This document shows positions 45,408 to 54,112 of a stretch of DNA of 64,000 nt, in pieces. How positions within the stretch are numbered: position 1 is the first letter of the stretch; the number at the start of each line of letters is the position of its first letter. Source of the stretch: Qipengyuania pacifica (lineage in GTDB: Bacteria > Pseudomonadota > Alphaproteobacteria > Sphingomonadales > Sphingomonadaceae); the NCBI RefSeq assembly GCF_019857205.1, contig NZ_JAHWXO010000001.1, positions 186,001 through 250,000 on the forward strand. Reading direction: 5' to 3'. Both the position numbers and the translations under genes were made by a program. The notes below the pieces were generated by a model, which worked only from the letters and a program-made list of their open reading frames with translations, ran no database searches and had not been told where the DNA came from.

Positions 45408-45436
45408 ACCAATCGGAACGATTTGGTCCGATTTGA
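45408..45436. promoter_or_regulatory. possible operator upstream of the suf regulator
   Basis: ACCAATCGGAACGATTTGGT (45408-45427) is an imperfect inverted repeat, and CGATTTG occurs twice (45419-45425 and 45430-45436) immediately before the regulator ATG. It is a plausible autoregulatory site for an Rrf2 protein. No ribosome site is visible, so the mRNA may be leaderless. Confidence 0.35.
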
Positions 45437-45437
45437 T

Positions 45438-45848
45438 ATGCGCCTTTCTAACCTTGCCGATTATGCCGTGGTCACGATGAGTGCCGCTGCCCGCCATTGC
45501 GGCGGTGCACGCACCAGTGCGGCAGAGCTGGCCGCCGAGACCGGATTGCCGGTTCCGACGGTGCAAAAGCTGGTAAGCAAGCTGTCTGCTGCAGGGCTAC
45601 TGCGATCCACGCGCGGTGCCGGCGGCGGGCTGCAACTGGCACGACCTGCCGCGGCGATTACCGTTGCCGACATCGTCGAGGCGGTCGAAGGACCAATCGC
45701 ACTGACCGCCTGCGTCGAAGGCACGGACTGTTCTGTCGAACATGACTGCACCGTCAAACCTCACTGGCCGGTCGTCAACGAAGCGTTGCGAGGCGCGCTG
45801 GCGGCGATTCCGCTGACCCAGCTGGCCCGCACAAGAGAGATTGCATGA
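45438..45848 (+). CDS. Rrf2-family iron-sulfur regulator of the suf operon
   Basis: A 136-residue winged-helix protein starting [50 protein letters not shown] is the DNA-binding helix-turn-helix. Cysteines at 92, 98 and 104 ([13 protein letters not shown]) have exactly the C-x5-C-x5-C spacing and numbering of the [2Fe-2S] ligands of IscR. It probably senses cluster supply and represses suf. Its stop overlaps the sufB ATG by 4 bp. Confidence 0.93.
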   Translation: MRLSNLADYAVVTMSAAARHCGGARTSAAELAAETGLPVPTVQKLVSKLSAAGLLRSTRGAGGGLQLARPAAAITVADIVEAVEGPIALTACVEGTDCSVEHDCTVKPHWPVVNEALRGALAAIPLTQLARTREIA

Positions 45849-47326
45849 GCGAAAATATCGACATTCAGGATCGCGAAGCGAAGGAAGCTGCCGAAAAGGC
45901 CGCCGAATACGAACACGGCTGGTCGGCTGAAATCGACACCGAATTCGCCGAAAAGGGCCTTAGTGAAGACACCGTCCGGTTCATCAGCGCCAAGAAGGGC
46001 GAGCCGGAATGGATGCTCGACTGGCGGCTGAAAGCGTTTCGTCTGTGGCAGGAAATGGAAGAGCCGGACTGGGCCAAGCTCGGCTATCCGTCCATCGATT
46101 ACCAGGACGCCTATTATTACGCGGCACCGAAAAAGAAGGAAAAGCTCGCCTCGCTCGACGAGCTCGATCCGGACATCAAGGCGGTTTACGACAAGCTCGG
46201 CATACCTGTGGCGGAGCAGGAAGTGCTTGCCGGTGTCGAGGGCGCGCGCAAGGTCGCAGTCGATGCAGTATTCGACAGCGTGTCTGTCGCCACCACCTTC
46301 CGCGAAGAGCTGAAGAAGGCTGGCGTCATCTTCCTGTCGATCAGCGAAGCCATCAAGGAATATCCCGAACTGGTGAAAAAATGGCTGGGCAAGGTCGTGC
46401 CTCAGCATGACAATTTCTTCGCGACACTCAACTGTGCGGTCTTTTCGGACGGTACCTTCGTCTATGTGCCTGAAGGCGTGCGCTGCCCGATGGAACTCAG
46501 CACCTATTTCCGCATCAATGCCGAAAATACCGGCCAGTTCGAGCGCACGCTGATAATTGCCGAAAAGGGCAGCTACGTCAGCTATCTCGAAGGCTGCACC
46601 GCACCGATGCGCGACGAGAACCAGCTGCACGCTGCCGTGGTCGAACTGGTCGCGCTGGAAGATGCCGAGATCAAGTATTCGACCGTCCAGAACTGGTATC
46701 CCGGCAATGCGGAAGGCAAGGGCGGGATCTACAATTTCGTCACCAAGCGCGGCCTCTGCCAGGGCGCGCGGTCAAAGATCAGCTGGACACAGGTCGAGAC
46801 CGGCAGCGCAGTTACGTGGAAATATCCCAGCTGCGTTCTCAACGGTGAAGACAGCGTGGGCGAATTCTACTCGGTCGCGGTGACGAACAATTACCAACAG
46901 GCCGACACCGGCACCAAGATGATCCACAACGGCAAGGGTAGCCGCTCGACGATCATCTCCAAGGGCATTTCGGCGGGCAAGTCGAACAACACCTATCGCG
47001 GGTTGGTGCGCGTGGCGGCCAATGCCGACGGCGTGCGCAACCGCACCGAATGCGACAGCTTGCTGATCGGCGACCAGTGCGGCGCGCATACCGTGCCATA
47101 TATCGAGGTGAAGAACCCCGGCGCGCAGATCGAGCACGAGGCGACCACCAGCAAGATCAGCGACGACCAGCTGTTCTATGCAATGCAGCGCGGCCTGGAT
47201 GACGAGGAAGCTATGGCGCTGATCGTCAACGGTTTCGCCAAGGACGTGCTGAAAGAACTGCCGATGGAATTTGCAGTCGAAGCGCAAAAGCTGCTGGCGA
47301 TTTCTCTCGAAGGGAGCGTGGGGTGA
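45845..47326 (+). CDS. sufB: Fe-S cluster scaffold SufB
   Basis: A 493-residue scaffold subunit of the SufBCD complex on which clusters are built. [14 protein letters not shown] is near the N-terminus. The beta-helix core has [55 protein letters not shown], and [21 protein letters not shown] with the conserved Cys that accepts sulfur. Length is typical. It overlaps the upstream regulator and the next gene by 4 bp each. Confidence 0.97.
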   Translation: MSENIDIQDREAKEAAEKAAEYEHGWSAEIDTEFAEKGLSEDTVRFISAKKGEPEWMLDWRLKAFRLWQEMEEPDWAKLGYPSIDYQDAYYYAAPKKKEKLASLDELDPDIKAVYDKLGIPVAEQEVLAGVEGARKVAVDAVFDSVSVATTFREELKKAGVIFLSISEAIKEYPELVKKWLGKVVPQHDNFFATLNCAVFSDGTFVYVPEGVRCPMELSTYFRINAENTGQFERTLIIAEKGSYVSYLEGCTAPMRDENQLHAAVVELVALEDAEIKYSTVQNWYPGNAEGKGGIYNFVTKRGLCQGARSKISWTQVETGSAVTWKYPSCVLNGEDSVGEFYSVAVTNNYQQADTGTKMIHNGKGSRSTIISKGISAGKSNNTYRGLVRVAANADGVRNRTECDSLLIGDQCGAHTVPYIEVKNPGAQIEHEATTSKISDDQLFYAMQRGLDDEEAMALIVNGFAKDVLKELPMEFAVEAQKLLAISLEGSVG

Positions 47327-47853
47327 CCGAACGCAAAACTCTCCAGCTTCGCGATCCCTCAGAGGTCAGCGACGAAGCGCCTGCGATCAAGAAGAAGGGT
47401 CGCGGTTGGGAAATCTCCGAAAAGCGGCTCGATGCGCTGCACGACCGCGCCCGCGAAATGCGCCGGCACTCCTCTCCGGCGCACAAGGCGCTGGCGGCCC
47501 GTTTCGCAAAAGAAGATTTCGGGAAATACAAGTTTTCGCGCCACACGGTGGTCGGCTCGGCGATCCTCGATTTCGTATCGCACCCACTTGGCCTCGCCAT
47601 AGCGATCGACGAGGAAGACCAGAACGATGCGCTGGCCAAGCGCCGCGACAAGAGCCTCGCCAGCGTCGGCATCGAAGTGCTGCGGATACCAGCAGCAACT
47701 ATCCTCGAGGACGTGGACGCTGCAATGCAGCCGATCTTCGGTGCCATGAATGCTCGCTACCGCGACAAGGAAACCGCGCGCCGCGCCCATCAATCGAAAT
47801 ACGGACCGACGCCCAAGCGCCCCCGCGCCCCGCGTCGAGACGACAGGAAGTAA
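47323..47853 (+). CDS. DUF559-like nuclease-fold protein embedded in the suf operon
   Basis: A 176-residue basic protein. A variable N-terminal 50 residues precede a DUF559/Vsr-like endonuclease fold: [47 protein letters not shown], then [22 protein letters not shown]. In typical DUF559 the core reads VIEVDGxxH; here the Glu position is Ala (AIAID) and the His position appears to be Gln, so catalysis may be lost. GTG start overlaps the sufB stop (GTGA) and sufC begins 1 nt after its stop, so it is tightly co-expressed. The role in cluster assembly is unknown. Confidence 0.8.
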   Translation: MTERKTLQLRDPSEVSDEAPAIKKKGRGWEISEKRLDALHDRAREMRRHSSPAHKALAARFAKEDFGKYKFSRHTVVGSAILDFVSHPLGLAIAIDEEDQNDALAKRRDKSLASVGIEVLRIPAATILEDVDAAMQPIFGAMNARYRDKETARRAHQSKYGPTPKRPRAPRRDDRK

Positions 47854-47854
47854 C

Positions 47855-48598
47855 ATGCTGAAAATAGATAATCTTCACGCCGAAATCGACGGCAAGACCA
47901 TTCTCAACGGCCTTTCGCTGGAAGTGCCCGCGGGCGAAGTCCACGCGATCATGGGCCCCAATGGCGCGGGCAAATCGACGCTGGCGTATGTGCTGGGCGG
48001 ACGCCCGGGTTACGAGGTTACGCAGGGATCGGTCGAGTTCAACGGTATCGACCTGCTCGATATGGAGCCGCACGAACGCGCCGCAGCCGGCCTGTTTCTG
48101 GGCTTTCAGTACCCGGTCGAGATACCCGGCGTCTCCAACCTGCAATTCCTGCGCGAGGCGCTCAATTCGCAGCGCAAGGCGCGGGGCGAAGAGCCGCTTA
48201 CGGGTGGTGAATTCCTCAAGCTGGCCAAGGACAAGGCCGCGCTGCTCAAGCTCGATCCGGAAATGCTCAAGCGCCATGTGAATGTCGGCTTCTCGGGCGG
48301 CGAAAAGAAGCGCGCAGAGATGGTGCAGATGGGCATTCTCGATCCCAGGTTCGCAGTGCTGGACGAAACCGACAGCGGACTGGATATCGATGCGCTGCGC
48401 GTTGTCGGCGACGGCATCAACGCGATCATGCGCTCGCCGGAGAAAGCGGTGCTCCTGATCACCCACTATCAGCGACTGCTCGATTACGTGACACCGGCCA
48501 AGGTGCATATTCTCGCAGGCGGCCGGATCGTCACGACTGGCGGACCCGAGCTCGCGCAGAAGCTCGAGGCCGAGGGGTATGAGGCGGTCGCGGCGTGA
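47855..48598 (+). CDS. sufC: Suf complex ATPase SufC
   Basis: A 247-residue ABC-type ATPase that energises the SufBCD scaffold. Walker A GPNGAGKSTLAYVLGG is at about 34-49, the ABC signature FSGGEKKRAEM near 147 and Walker B AVLDETDSGLDIDALR near 168. It starts MLKIDNLHAEIDG at 47855 with AGGAAG upstream; the longer frame overlaps the previous gene. Its stop overlaps the next GTG (GTGA). Confidence 0.96.
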   Translation: MLKIDNLHAEIDGKTILNGLSLEVPAGEVHAIMGPNGAGKSTLAYVLGGRPGYEVTQGSVEFNGIDLLDMEPHERAAAGLFLGFQYPVEIPGVSNLQFLREALNSQRKARGEEPLTGGEFLKLAKDKAALLKLDPEMLKRHVNVGFSGGEKKRAEMVQMGILDPRFAVLDETDSGLDIDALRVVGDGINAIMRSPEKAVLLITHYQRLLDYVTPAKVHILAGGRIVTTGGPELAQKLEAEGYEAVAA

Positions 48599-48987
48599 AA
48601 AACATTGCAATCATACTGATGCTGATGGCCGGCGCCGCGCATGCACAGGATGCAGCGCCATCGGCCGACCCTGTCGATGACCAGATCGTCGTCATCGGCG
48701 AGAAGCTGAAGACATGGAAGGGCGGCGTCACGAAAGAGAATGGGCGGCTCATGTGTCGCACGAAGGAAAGCACGGGCGACAAGCAGCTCGACGCAATCCG
48801 GTGCGGGGGCATGCTGACCTGCATCAAGCCGCTGGAGCCGCGGATCGACAAGCTGATGTCTTCCGACGTTTCCCGCCTGGAAAAGCGCGATAAGTTCAAC
48901 GCGATGCTGGCCGGGACCAAGCCTTGTCTCGACGAATACGAAGACGCTGCCATCGCCCGACTGGCCGCGGAAAGGACCAAATCGTGA
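48595..48987 (+). CDS. small exported cysteine protein within the suf operon
   Basis: A 130-residue protein with a clear signal peptide (cleavage after AHA, residue 17). The mature chain opens with DDQIVVIGEKLKTW, which resembles the TonB-box region of TonB-dependent receptors (IVVTG), and has four Cys at 54, 70, 76 and 111 that could form two disulfides or bind metal. GTG start overlaps sufC and the stop overlaps sufD, both by 4 bp. The other suf products act in the cytoplasm, so an exported product is out of place. Function unknown. Confidence 0.78.
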   Translation: MKNIAIILMLMAGAAHAQDAAPSADPVDDQIVVIGEKLKTWKGGVTKENGRLMCRTKESTGDKQLDAIRCGGMLTCIKPLEPRIDKLMSSDVSRLEKRDKFNAMLAGTKPCLDEYEDAAIARLAAERTKS

Positions 48988-49736
48988 CGACTGCAACCCT
49001 TCCTACCCGCAAGGATGAAGCCTGGCGCTATTCCGCGGTCGAGAGGCTGCAGGGCGAAGCACTGGACGACTGGCGCGAGATCAAAGTCGAGGCTGGCGAT
49101 AGCTTTCGCGAGATACTGGTGATTGCCGACGGCGCCAGCAACCCGACGGAATTGCATCGTTGGCGCGTGACCGTCGGCGAAGGCGCGACGTGTGAACTGT
49201 TCGCCGTGCTTGCCTCGGCCGAATACGCCCGCCTCGAAATCGAGGTGACCTTGAACAAGGGCGCGCATTTCGAATTCGGCGGGATTACGGTTGGCGGGCG
49301 CGACACGGTGCGCGAATTCGTCACGCGTACCATCCATGCCCAGGCCGAAGCGACCAGCAACCAGACCGTGCGCAGTGTGCACTGGGGGCATGGCACCGGG
49401 AATTTCCTTGGCAATATCGATGTGGTTCGCGATGCGCAGAAGACCGACGCAGCGCAGGATTTCAAAGGCTTGCTGCTGGAAAAGGGCGCCAGCGTGAATG
49501 CCGTGCCGCAGCTCGAGATCTTTGCCGACGACGTGAAATGCGCGCATGGCGCCAGCGTCGGCCAGCTCGATGAAACGGCCCGCTTCTATATGGCGGCGCG
49601 GGGGCTTTCGCCCGATGTGGCTCGCCGTCTGCTGGTGCAGGCCTTTCTTGGCGATGCGCTGGTGTCGCTGGCGGATGAGGCGAAGCGCGAGGAGTTGATG
49701 AAAGTCGCGCTCGACAAGGTGGACAAGTACCTGTGA
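48984..49736 (+). CDS. sufD: Fe-S cluster assembly protein SufD
   Basis: A 250-residue SufD, shorter than the roughly 420-residue E. coli form, lacking much of the N-terminal helical part. Core beta-helix motifs include GAHFEFGGITVGGRDTVREFVTR and VPQLEIFADDVKCAHGASVGQLDETARFYMAARGLSPDVARRLLVQAFLG. The GTG at 48984 overlaps the previous stop (GTGA). It pairs with SufB and SufC. A short N-terminus is common in sphingomonad SufD. Confidence 0.93.
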   Translation: MTTATLPTRKDEAWRYSAVERLQGEALDDWREIKVEAGDSFREILVIADGASNPTELHRWRVTVGEGATCELFAVLASAEYARLEIEVTLNKGAHFEFGGITVGGRDTVREFVTRTIHAQAEATSNQTVRSVHWGHGTGNFLGNIDVVRDAQKTDAAQDFKGLLLEKGASVNAVPQLEIFADDVKCAHGASVGQLDETARFYMAARGLSPDVARRLLVQAFLGDALVSLADEAKREELMKVALDKVDKYL

Positions 49737-50950
49737 GCGATACAGCCGTCCTTTCCCGCAAGGCCGATTTCCCGGGACTTGTCACGGCCGATGGCGAGCC
49801 TTGGCACTATCTCGATACAGCGGCATCCGCGCAGAAGCCGCAGGCGGTGGTTGATGCGATGAGCCGCGCGCTCGGCGTTGACTATGCCACGGTACATCGC
49901 GGCGTGTACGGGCGCAGCGCGCAGATGACGCTCGGCTACGAATCCGCCCGGCGGCGGGTTGCGGAGTTCATCGGCGCGAAAAGCGAGAACGAAGTGGTTT
50001 TCGTGCGCGGCGCGACAGAAGCGATCAACCTGGTCGCTGCAAGCTGGGGCATGGTGAATATCGGCGAGGGCGACCGGATCGTGTTGTCCACGCTCGAGCA
50101 TCATTCCAACATCGTACCCTGGCAGATGGTGGCGGAGCGTACGGGAGCGCAGATCGATGTCTGTCCGCTGACGGAAGACGGCCAGATCGACCTCGGTGCG
50201 CTCGAAGCGATCCTCACGCCGCGAACCAAGCTGGTTTCGCTGGCGCATGTTTCCAACGTCCTTGGCAGCGTGCTCGATGCGCGGGCCGCGGCGGATCTGG
50301 TGCATTCGGTCGGTGCGAAGCTGATGCTGGATGGATGCCAGGCGGCGCCGCGCATGACGCTCGACATGGCCGCAATCGATTGTGATTTCTACGCTTTTTC
50401 CGGACACAAGATCTACGGGCCCACCGGAATCGGCGTGCTGTGGGCACGCGAAGAGATCCTCGATGGCATGCCCCCGTGGCAGGGCGGCGGGGCGATGATC
50501 GACCGCGTTACCTTCGAAAAGACCACTTACGCCCCGCCTCCGCAGCGGTTCGAGGCCGGCACGCCGATGATCACGGAAGCGATCGCGCTGCATGCGGCGA
50601 TCGAATACATCGATGATATGGGTGTCGATCAAGCGTATGATCACGAGCGTCAGCTCGCCCGAACACTGCGTGAAGCACTGTCTGCACACAATTCGATCCG
50701 TCTGTTCGGGCCGGAAGAGAGCGCCGGCATCGTCAGCTTTGCGATGGAGGGGGTTCACCCGCACGATCTGGGCACCATATTGGACGAAGAACATGTCGCG
50801 ATCCGGGCTGGACATCACTGTGCGCAGCCGCTGATGGACCATCTCGGCGTCCCCGCCACCGCCCGCGCAAGCTTCGGGCTGTATTCCGACGAAAGCGACA
50901 TTGCTGCCCTGCTGCGCGGCATCGAACGTACCCAGAGGATCTTCGGATGA
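49733..50950 (+). CDS. sufS: cysteine desulfurase SufS
   Basis: A 405-residue PLP enzyme that releases sulfur from cysteine for cluster assembly. The PLP lysine is K226 in YAFSGHKIYGPTG and the persulfide cysteine is C363 in RAGHHCAQPLM, both at the positions known for E. coli SufS (226 and about 364). Other conserved blocks are RGATEAINLVA and EHHSNIVPW. No sufE gene is present in this operon. GTG start overlaps sufD by 4 bp. Confidence 0.96.
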   Translation: MSDTAVLSRKADFPGLVTADGEPWHYLDTAASAQKPQAVVDAMSRALGVDYATVHRGVYGRSAQMTLGYESARRRVAEFIGAKSENEVVFVRGATEAINLVAASWGMVNIGEGDRIVLSTLEHHSNIVPWQMVAERTGAQIDVCPLTEDGQIDLGALEAILTPRTKLVSLAHVSNVLGSVLDARAAADLVHSVGAKLMLDGCQAAPRMTLDMAAIDCDFYAFSGHKIYGPTGIGVLWAREEILDGMPPWQGGGAMIDRVTFEKTTYAPPPQRFEAGTPMITEAIALHAAIEYIDDMGVDQAYDHERQLARTLREALSAHNSIRLFGPEESAGIVSFAMEGVHPHDLGTILDEEHVAIRAGHHCAQPLMDHLGVPATARASFGLYSDESDIAALLRGIERTQRIFG

Positions 50951-51468
50951 GCGAAGAAACGAATACCGATACTGATTTCATCGCGGCGCCCCTGCCGGGT
51001 GATGTGGCGCCTGCCGACAGTTCAGGCGGCAAGCCCCCGCGTGCGCGGGTGGAGGATGCCGTCGATACGGAAGAATCCCCGCGCGAGACGATGGAGCGCA
51101 AGCGCGATTATCTGGAAGGGTTCCTGCAGAAGAAGCCGGAGAACGTGCCCGCAGGTGCGCCCGGAGGCGATCTGTACGAGGCCGTGATCTCCGCGCTCAA
51201 GGAAATCTACGATCCGGAAATCCCGGTGAACATCTACGATCTGGGGCTGATCTACGGCGTGGAGGTCGATGACGAAAGCGACGTGACCGTCACCATGACG
51301 CTGACCACGCCGCACTGCCCGGTGGCCGAAACCATGCCGGGCGAAGTTGAACTGCGCGCTGCCAGCGTGCCGGGTGTCCGCGATGCCGAAGTCAATCTGG
51401 TCTGGGATCCGCCCTGGGGCCCGGACAAGATGACCGACGAGGCGCGGCTGGAGTTAGGAATGCTATGA
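50947..51468 (+). CDS. sufT: SUF-system DUF59 protein (SufT/MIP18-like)
   Basis: A 173-residue protein. A disordered charged N-terminal 70 residues precede a DUF59 domain: AVISALKEIYDPEIPVNIYDLGLIYGVEV, then LTTPHCPVAETMPGEV with the conserved Cys and VNLVWDPPWGPDKMT. DUF59 proteins help mature or deliver Fe-S clusters and often occur in suf operons. It overlaps sufS and sufA by 4 bp. Confidence 0.92.
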   Translation: MSEETNTDTDFIAAPLPGDVAPADSSGGKPPRARVEDAVDTEESPRETMERKRDYLEGFLQKKPENVPAGAPGGDLYEAVISALKEIYDPEIPVNIYDLGLIYGVEVDDESDVTVTMTLTTPHCPVAETMPGEVELRAASVPGVRDAEVNLVWDPPWGPDKMTDEARLELGML

Positions 51469-51830
51469 GCGATACCGAAACGAAAACCCGCTCCGCACCG
51501 AAGGCCGCCGTGATCCTGACCGCCGCCGCCGAGCAGCGCGTTGCCGATCTGATGGCCAAGGCTCCCGAAGATGCGATCGGCGTGAAGCTGTCGACCCCGC
51601 GCCGCGGCTGCTCGGGTCTGGCCTATTCGGTCGACTACGTCAGCGAGGAAACCAAATTCGACGAGAAGATCGAGACCCCGGGCGGTGTGTTCTACATCGA
51701 CGGCGCCAGCGTCCTCTATCTGATCGGGAGCACGATGGACTGGGTGGAAGACGATTTCACCGCCGGCTTCGTGTTCGAAAATCCCAATGCCAAGGGCGCT
51801 TGCGGCTGCGGCGAGAGCTTCATGGTCTGA
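51465..51830 (+). CDS. sufA: A-type iron-sulfur carrier SufA
   Basis: A 121-residue HesB/IscA protein with cluster ligands C49 (RRGCSGL), C113 and C115 (GACGCGESF). It carries clusters from the SufBCD scaffold to apo-proteins. It is the last gene of the suf operon (stop at 51828-51830), after which 68 bp separate it from the convergent lipoprotein gene. It is distinct from the ErpA-like protein at 24.7 kb, which differs mainly in its N-terminus. Confidence 0.93.
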   Translation: MSDTETKTRSAPKAAVILTAAAEQRVADLMAKAPEDAIGVKLSTPRRGCSGLAYSVDYVSEETKFDEKIETPGGVFYIDGASVLYLIGSTMDWVEDDFTAGFVFENPNAKGACGCGESFMV

Positions 51831-51898
51831 TGACCGGGTAAATCGCTACCGGCGTCTGCGGCCGGAGCGCGGCGTCCCAGCCGTACGCAATTCGGTCC

Positions 51899-52312
51899 CT
51901 ACCGCCTGAGCGCCCGCACACAGGCGGCGCGGTCCACATCGATGCCGTCGCTTGCCCGCCGGGCATCGACATAGGTGGCGCTTGGCTCTCCGCGCGGTTG
52001 AAGCGGGTAGAGATAGACGTCGAGCACGCAGGCATCGCCGGCGAACTGCAGTTTCCTCGCGTCGCCTTCCTTCACATTGAGCCGCGGTGCGCCGAAGAGA
52101 TTGGCGAGCGCGGTTTCATTCTTCCCAATGACATTTTCCAGCCCTGGCATGTTCATGATGCGCGGGGCGCGGAAGGCCTGCGTCGTCGGCGCGGGGCGGA
52201 CCTGCTGCGGCGGCGTGCCGGCAGATGGACGCGACGGGCCGGGGCCAGAGGGTGAGGGCGTGCTGACGCAGGCACCGAGAAGGGGGAGCAGGAGGAGGGC
52301 AGATTTACGCAT
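51899..52312 (-). CDS. small lipoprotein, unknown
   Basis: A 137-residue protein with a lipobox (LLLLPLLGAC at residues 6-15), a Pro/Ser/Thr-rich linker (16-45) and a folded C-terminal domain with MPGLENVIGKNETALANLFGAP and a Cys pair (DACVLDVYLYPL, RAACVRALRR). The domain resembles the SmpA/OmlA-type lipoproteins in outline (ENVIGKNETAL, KLQF) but the match is not secure. It overlaps the EI24 gene end by 8 bp. Confidence 0.7.
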   Translation of the reverse strand: MRKSALLLLPLLGACVSTPSPSGPGPSRPSAGTPPQQVRPAPTTQAFRAPRIMNMPGLENVIGKNETALANLFGAPRLNVKEGDARKLQFAGDACVLDVYLYPLQPRGEPSATYVDARRASDGIDVDRAACVRALRR

Positions 52313-52997
52313 TCGGAACTCTCTGTCGGGCGCGGTGGACCATGTGGGTCGCGGCGGCAGCGCCTATTATCGGGGCGAGCAGGTTGATGAAAGGGACAGC
52401 GAGAAGCGCGACCACGACACCGCCGAGCAGGAAGCGGTTCACGCCGCCCATGGGGGCGCGTTCTGCTGGATCGCTGCGATGCCTGATCCATACCATGTCG
52501 CGCAATTCGCGCCCGATCAGGAAGGCGTTCACCGCCCAGAACACGGCGGCGGCACCGATCCCGGTGAAAAGCAGCAGCGCGGCGACCGGCAAAGCCGCGG
52601 CATTGGCCAGCACGGTGCGCACCAGCGAGCGCAGCGCATTGCCGATTTCTTCGGTGAAAGGGATGTCGCGTACGCCATGCGCGGTGTGAGGATAATGTTT
52701 CGCCTCCACCGCGCGCACGACGTCTTCGGCGAAAAACTGGAGGACGAACAGCGCGACCACGCGAAACAGGAACCAGCCTGCGATGATCATGCCGACTGCA
52801 GCAACAAGGGCACCGAATGCAGATGTATCGGCCTGGGTGAAACTGTCGATCGCCCGTTCCACCCCGACATAAAGCGCCGCGCCGCCGGCAAGAAAAATGC
52901 CGAGCGTTATCAAGGCGGTCTTGACCAGGACGCCGAGGATCGCCCGGTCGCCGAGCTGGCGTAGCGACAGGGCGAGGGCGGCTGGCAGCGAATTCAT
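52305..52997 (-). CDS. EI24/CysZ-family membrane protein
   Basis: A 230-residue protein with about four to six hydrophobic helices, beginning MNSLPAALALSLRQLGD at 52997; a longer frame to 53108 runs through the adenosine kinase leader. VFWAVNAFLIGRELRDMVWIRHRS and LGGVVVALLAVPFINLLAPIIGAAAATHM match the EI24/CysZ family. CysZ imports sulfate in enterobacteria; in alphaproteobacteria the role is uncertain. It is divergent from the adenosine kinase and overlaps the lipoprotein gene at its 3' end. Confidence 0.85.
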   Translation of the reverse strand: MNSLPAALALSLRQLGDRAILGVLVKTALITLGIFLAGGAALYVGVERAIDSFTQADTSAFGALVAAVGMIIAGWFLFRVVALFVLQFFAEDVVRAVEAKHYPHTAHGVRDIPFTEEIGNALRSLVRTVLANAAALPVAALLLFTGIGAAAVFWAVNAFLIGRELRDMVWIRHRSDPAERAPMGGVNRFLLGGVVVALLAVPFINLLAPIIGAAAATHMVHRARQRVPNA

Positions 52998-53106
52998 GCG
53001 AGGCGGGGGATGCGCGCGCCGCCGTTCCAAGTCAACGCCGCCCTTGGCGCGCGGGCGACGAACCGCTAACGGCGCCCGACATACCGAAATCCCTCCCGGA
53101 GTATCC

Positions 53107-54102
53107 ATGACCGAACCCCGCTACGACGTGATCGCCATCGGCAATGCCATCGTCGACGTAATGTCCCCCTGCACCGAAGAGCTGATCGACGAGCTCGATC
53201 TGAACAAGGGCGGGATGACGCTGGTGGACGAAGACGGCGCGCAGCGGCTTTACGAAGCGATGGGCCCGGCGCGGGAAATTTCGGGCGGTTCGGCAGCGAA
53301 CACGCTGGCAGGCATGAGCGCGCTGGGTGCGCAGTGCGCCTTCGTGGGCCAGGTAGCCAAGGATCAGCTGGGCGATGTGTTCACGCACGACATCCGCGCC
53401 GTCGGTATCGATTTCGACACGCCTTCGCGCGACGGCCAGCCCTCGACCGCACGCTGCCTCATCTTCGTGACGCCCGATGGCGAGCGCACGATGAACACTT
53501 TCCTCGGCGCCAGCCAGTTCCTGCCGCCTGCCGCGCTCGATGACGAGCTCATCGCCAGCGCGGGTATTCTCTATCTCGAAGGCTATCTGTGGGATCCGGA
53601 AGAGCCGCGCAGCGCAATGCGCCGTGCGATCGAAGTTGCGCGCAAGGCCGGCCGCAAGGTCGCCTTCACCGCTTCGGAAAGCTTCGTGATCGATCGCCAT
53701 GGCGATGACTTCCGCAAGATGATCGAGGAAGGCCTGATCGACATCATGTTCGTCAACGAAACCGAACTGGCGACGCTGACGGGCGAAAGCGAGTTCGAAG
53801 CAGGCCTCGCCGCGCTCGACGGCAAGATCCCGGTGCTGGTCGCGACCCGCAGCGCCAAGGGCGCCGTCGGTATCGCCAATGGCCAGCGCGCCGAAGTCAA
53901 CGCCGAGCCGGTCGAAAAGGTGATCGACACCACCGGTGCAGGCGACCTTTTTGCGGCAGGCTTCCTGACCGGCCATGCCCGCGGCGAAAACCTAGAGACC
54001 TGCCTGCGCATGGGCTCGATCTGCGCCGCCGAAATCATCTCCCACTACGGCGCGCGGCCGGAAGTGGATCTGAAAGCGCTGATGGCCGATAAGCTGGGCT
54101 GA
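53107..54102 (+). CDS. adenosine kinase (PfkB/ribokinase family)
   Basis: A 331-residue sugar kinase. MTEPRYDVIAIGNAIVDVM opens the protein, GGSAANTLAGMSALGAQCAFVGQVAKDQLGD is near 60-90, and the anion-hole/ATP motif DTTGAGDLFAAGFLTGHARG with the catalytic Asp is near 278-297. PfkB proteins of this subtype are usually annotated as adenosine kinase in sphingomonads; ribokinase or other sugar kinases remain possible. The start at 53107 follows GGAGTATCC. Confidence 0.86.
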   Translation: MTEPRYDVIAIGNAIVDVMSPCTEELIDELDLNKGGMTLVDEDGAQRLYEAMGPAREISGGSAANTLAGMSALGAQCAFVGQVAKDQLGDVFTHDIRAVGIDFDTPSRDGQPSTARCLIFVTPDGERTMNTFLGASQFLPPAALDDELIASAGILYLEGYLWDPEEPRSAMRRAIEVARKAGRKVAFTASESFVIDRHGDDFRKMIEEGLIDIMFVNETELATLTGESEFEAGLAALDGKIPVLVATRSAKGAVGIANGQRAEVNAEPVEKVIDTTGAGDLFAAGFLTGHARGENLETCLRMGSICAAEIISHYGARPEVDLKALMADKLG

Positions 54103-54112
54103 GGCCTGCGCC

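Noticed and set aside
47323-47853. DUF559 gene as part of a restriction or defence system
   Set aside because: No methyltransferase or other defence gene nearby, and it is coupled to suf genes on both sides.
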